DNA of 64,000 bases, taken from Carallia brachiata (lineage: Eukaryota > Streptophyta > Magnoliopsida > Malpighiales > Rhizophoraceae). The notes below the pieces were generated by a model, which saw only the letters and a list, made by a program, of their open reading frames with translations, was not told the DNA's origin and made no database searches. The position numbers were made by a program, and so were the translations under genes. The stretch is taken from contig JADCRB010000010.1 of assembly GCA_021464245.1 (NCBI GenBank), forward strand, positions 405,001 through 469,000, in the 5' to 3' direction. Shown here in pieces: positions 62,126 to 64,000 of the stretch; within the stretch, counting starts at the first letter, position 1; every line of letters starts with the position of its first letter.

Positions 62126-64000
62126 CTAGACGATGGCGGCACTACTTGACGTGGACGTAGTAGAGGGACTAGATGATGGCTCAGGCATAGCCGTTGTTGA
62201 TGGAGGTAGACTGGAAAGAGGCGATGGACTGGAGGTAGACAACATTGGATTGGAAGAGAAGGACATAGGAATATCGGAGTCCAAGACTGATGACGTGGGT
62301 TGGGAGGTAGAGGGAGATAAACTAGTAGATGGTAGCGACGGTGAAGGAAAACATGAGGTGACGTCTTCGAGGTTGATTGAAGAAGAGAGAGTTTTAAAAG
62401 GGAAAGAATTTTCAACAAATGTGACATGTCGGGATAGGTAAATGCGATTGGTGTGAGGATCTAAACATTGATAACAATGATGAGGCTTAGAGTAGCCAAC
62501 AAAGACACAAAGAGTAGACTTGGGCTGAAATTTATTTGGATTGGTGGGACGCAGCCAAGGATAACATAAGCGTCCAAAAACCCGAAGAGTGATAAATGGG
62601 AGGCATGTGAAAGAGTTGTTCAAATGGAGATGTATTTTGAAGATTGGGGGTAATTTGTCTATTGATAAGATACACAGCATTTTGACATGCAAAGGTCCAG
62701 TAAGAAACAAAGACATTTGCATGATGGAGCATGGTCAGGGCAGTTTTAATGATATGCCTATGTCGCCTTTCAGCAATGCCTACGTGTTGTGATGTGTAAG
62801 GTAGTGAGAATAAGTGTTGAAAACCTTGTTGTGAGAGATAGGATTGAAGTCCAATATATTATCCACCACCATCAAAATAAACGGTCTTGATATGTGTTTG
62901 AAAATATTTTTCAACAAGTTTTTGGAACTTTTGAAAAATTTGTGTCACATTAGACTTATGTTTGAGAGGATAATGTCAAGTGTAATGAGTAAAGTGATCA
63001 ACGAAAATCACATAATATCGATATTTATCACAAGAGATAACAGGTGCAAGTCCCCACACATTGACAAAAATTATTTCTAATGGTTGAGAGCTATGAATAG
63101 ATAATACTCCAAAGGGTAAACGATGATTTTTATTGCTAAAACAGGAATTACAAAAATCAACATAATTATTTTTGGATAAGGGTAAACTATAAATTGAAAC
63201 TAGATGGTGAAGGGATCAGTGATGAAGATGACCAAGGCGTTGGTGCCAAATGGAGAGAAAAGGTGACACACTCAGAGTGGTGTGGTGAACAGAAGATGTA
63301 TTGGCTTGCTGTGATGGCCATTCATACAAGTCTCCACTAATTTGGCCGCGCGAAAGAACTGCCCCCATGCTCAAATCCTTCAAACAACAAAAGAAGAAGG
63401 GAAATTCAATGGACGTTTTTATTGGTCTTACAAAATAATGGCTCCTGTATGGGTTATAGAGATACCATTACCATTGCCAACTAAAACATCATTATTGTCA
63501 TTGTACTCTGAATAGACTGCAAGATTGTGCACATCTGAGGTGATGTGATGAAAGGTGCCTGAATTCATAATCTAACTATCCTTGTTAGACGGTGGTGACC
63601 GAGCTGTGAGATTAGCCTAAGGATCAAAGAACCTCAATCTGCAAACTGGTGTAGTATAGCTATATTTATCACAAATTTGACATTGGGCCTGAGCTCTTCC
63701 TGGATTCATGGAATTTCAGTAGTTGGGCACAAAGGAGCCCCCCGCGGTTAAGACTGAAAATTATGTTGCTGAAGGCCGCCATAAGGTGTTCAGGGTGTGG
63801 GAAACAAATTGCTAGACCGTGGAGAGAAATTATCAGGTGGGAAATTTGTGAGCCTCGAAGAGAAACTTTGAGCAAAACTTGGTAGACTGCGGACGTGCTT
63901 GACCACCACCACGTCTATGGCTGAACTGAGCAGTAATGATTGGTGCTTCCTTCCTGACTTCTTCGTGTTTGAGGAAAGTTTCATGGTCTGTCAATTTATC
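62126..64000 (-). mobile_element. Ty1-copia gag-C / protease / integrase fragment, heavily mutated
   Basis: Reading leftward from the window edge: a gag C-terminal segment (KLTDHETFLK), a degenerate zinc-knuckle-like CQIC segment near 63680, a protease-like 'HHITSD' and 'VLVGNGNGISITHTG' region near 63450-63570 where the expected Asp of the active site reads Asn, integrase remnants with many stops, and a cleaner integrase end (GIAERRHRHIIKTALTMLHH, then FGRLCYPWLRP and VFVGYSKPHHCYQCLDP) at 62126-62830. It ends in a Ser/Pro-rich linker before reverse transcriptase; no reverse transcriptase or LTR is present. Multiple stops show it is inactive. Confidence 0.8.

Overview
This window is nuclear DNA of a dicot plant. 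The genes have GT-AG introns of roughly 100 to 1500 bp, intergenic DNA is very AT-rich, and every recognisable protein is of land-plant type. Several proteins look to me like Citrus/Sapindales, but that is an impression from memory and not a search result. There is no operon, CRISPR array, rRNA gene or convincing tRNA gene.

Layout. 0-10 kb: one large minus-strand gene for a FAM91-family trafficking protein (10 coding exons, about 1004 aa). 10-19 kb: gene-poor DNA with three ~500-bp foldback (near-palindromic) elements, one with a perfect 10-bp target duplication. 19.3-20.3 kb: a clade-alpha HD-Zip I transcription factor with a TATA box and four short upstream ORFs. 25.4-27.0 kb: mitochondrial ribosomal protein mL41 (3 exons, 93 aa). 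30.15-30.65 kb: a single-exon 166-aa protein with an OCTOPUS/DUF740-like cysteine motif. 30.7-41 kb: mostly mobile-element debris, including a 5'-truncated LINE-1 tail that keeps an open RNase H frame and is framed by a 16-bp target duplication. 41.3-45.4 kb: an O-fucosyltransferase-like gene broken by three stops and a frameshift. 47.0-50.65 kb: organellar seryl-tRNA synthetase (minus), complete except for a 1-nt frame break in the transit-peptide exon. 51.7-53.0 kb: the first two exons of an ICT1-like, GGQ-containing peptide-release protein (minus), with the 3' exons missing. 53.8-55.7 kb: a partial second copy of the O-fucosyltransferase gene, interrupted by a second copy of the foldback element at 17.8 kb. 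57.0-58.0 kb: an intact single-exon EXORDIUM-like gene. 61.1 kb: a short EXORDIUM-like relic. 61.4-64.0 kb: a decayed, rearranged Ty1-copia element (minus).

The intact genes are ordinary housekeeping or regulatory genes with no obvious joint function. I found no new multi-gene system. The most informative material is the mobile-element record: two short retroposon (SINE-like) families, A with five copies and B with three, most framed by target-site duplications; the foldback elements; a set of short elements with GTTTG-type ends; and the duplicated, decaying O-fucosyltransferase locus around the seryl-tRNA synthetase gene.
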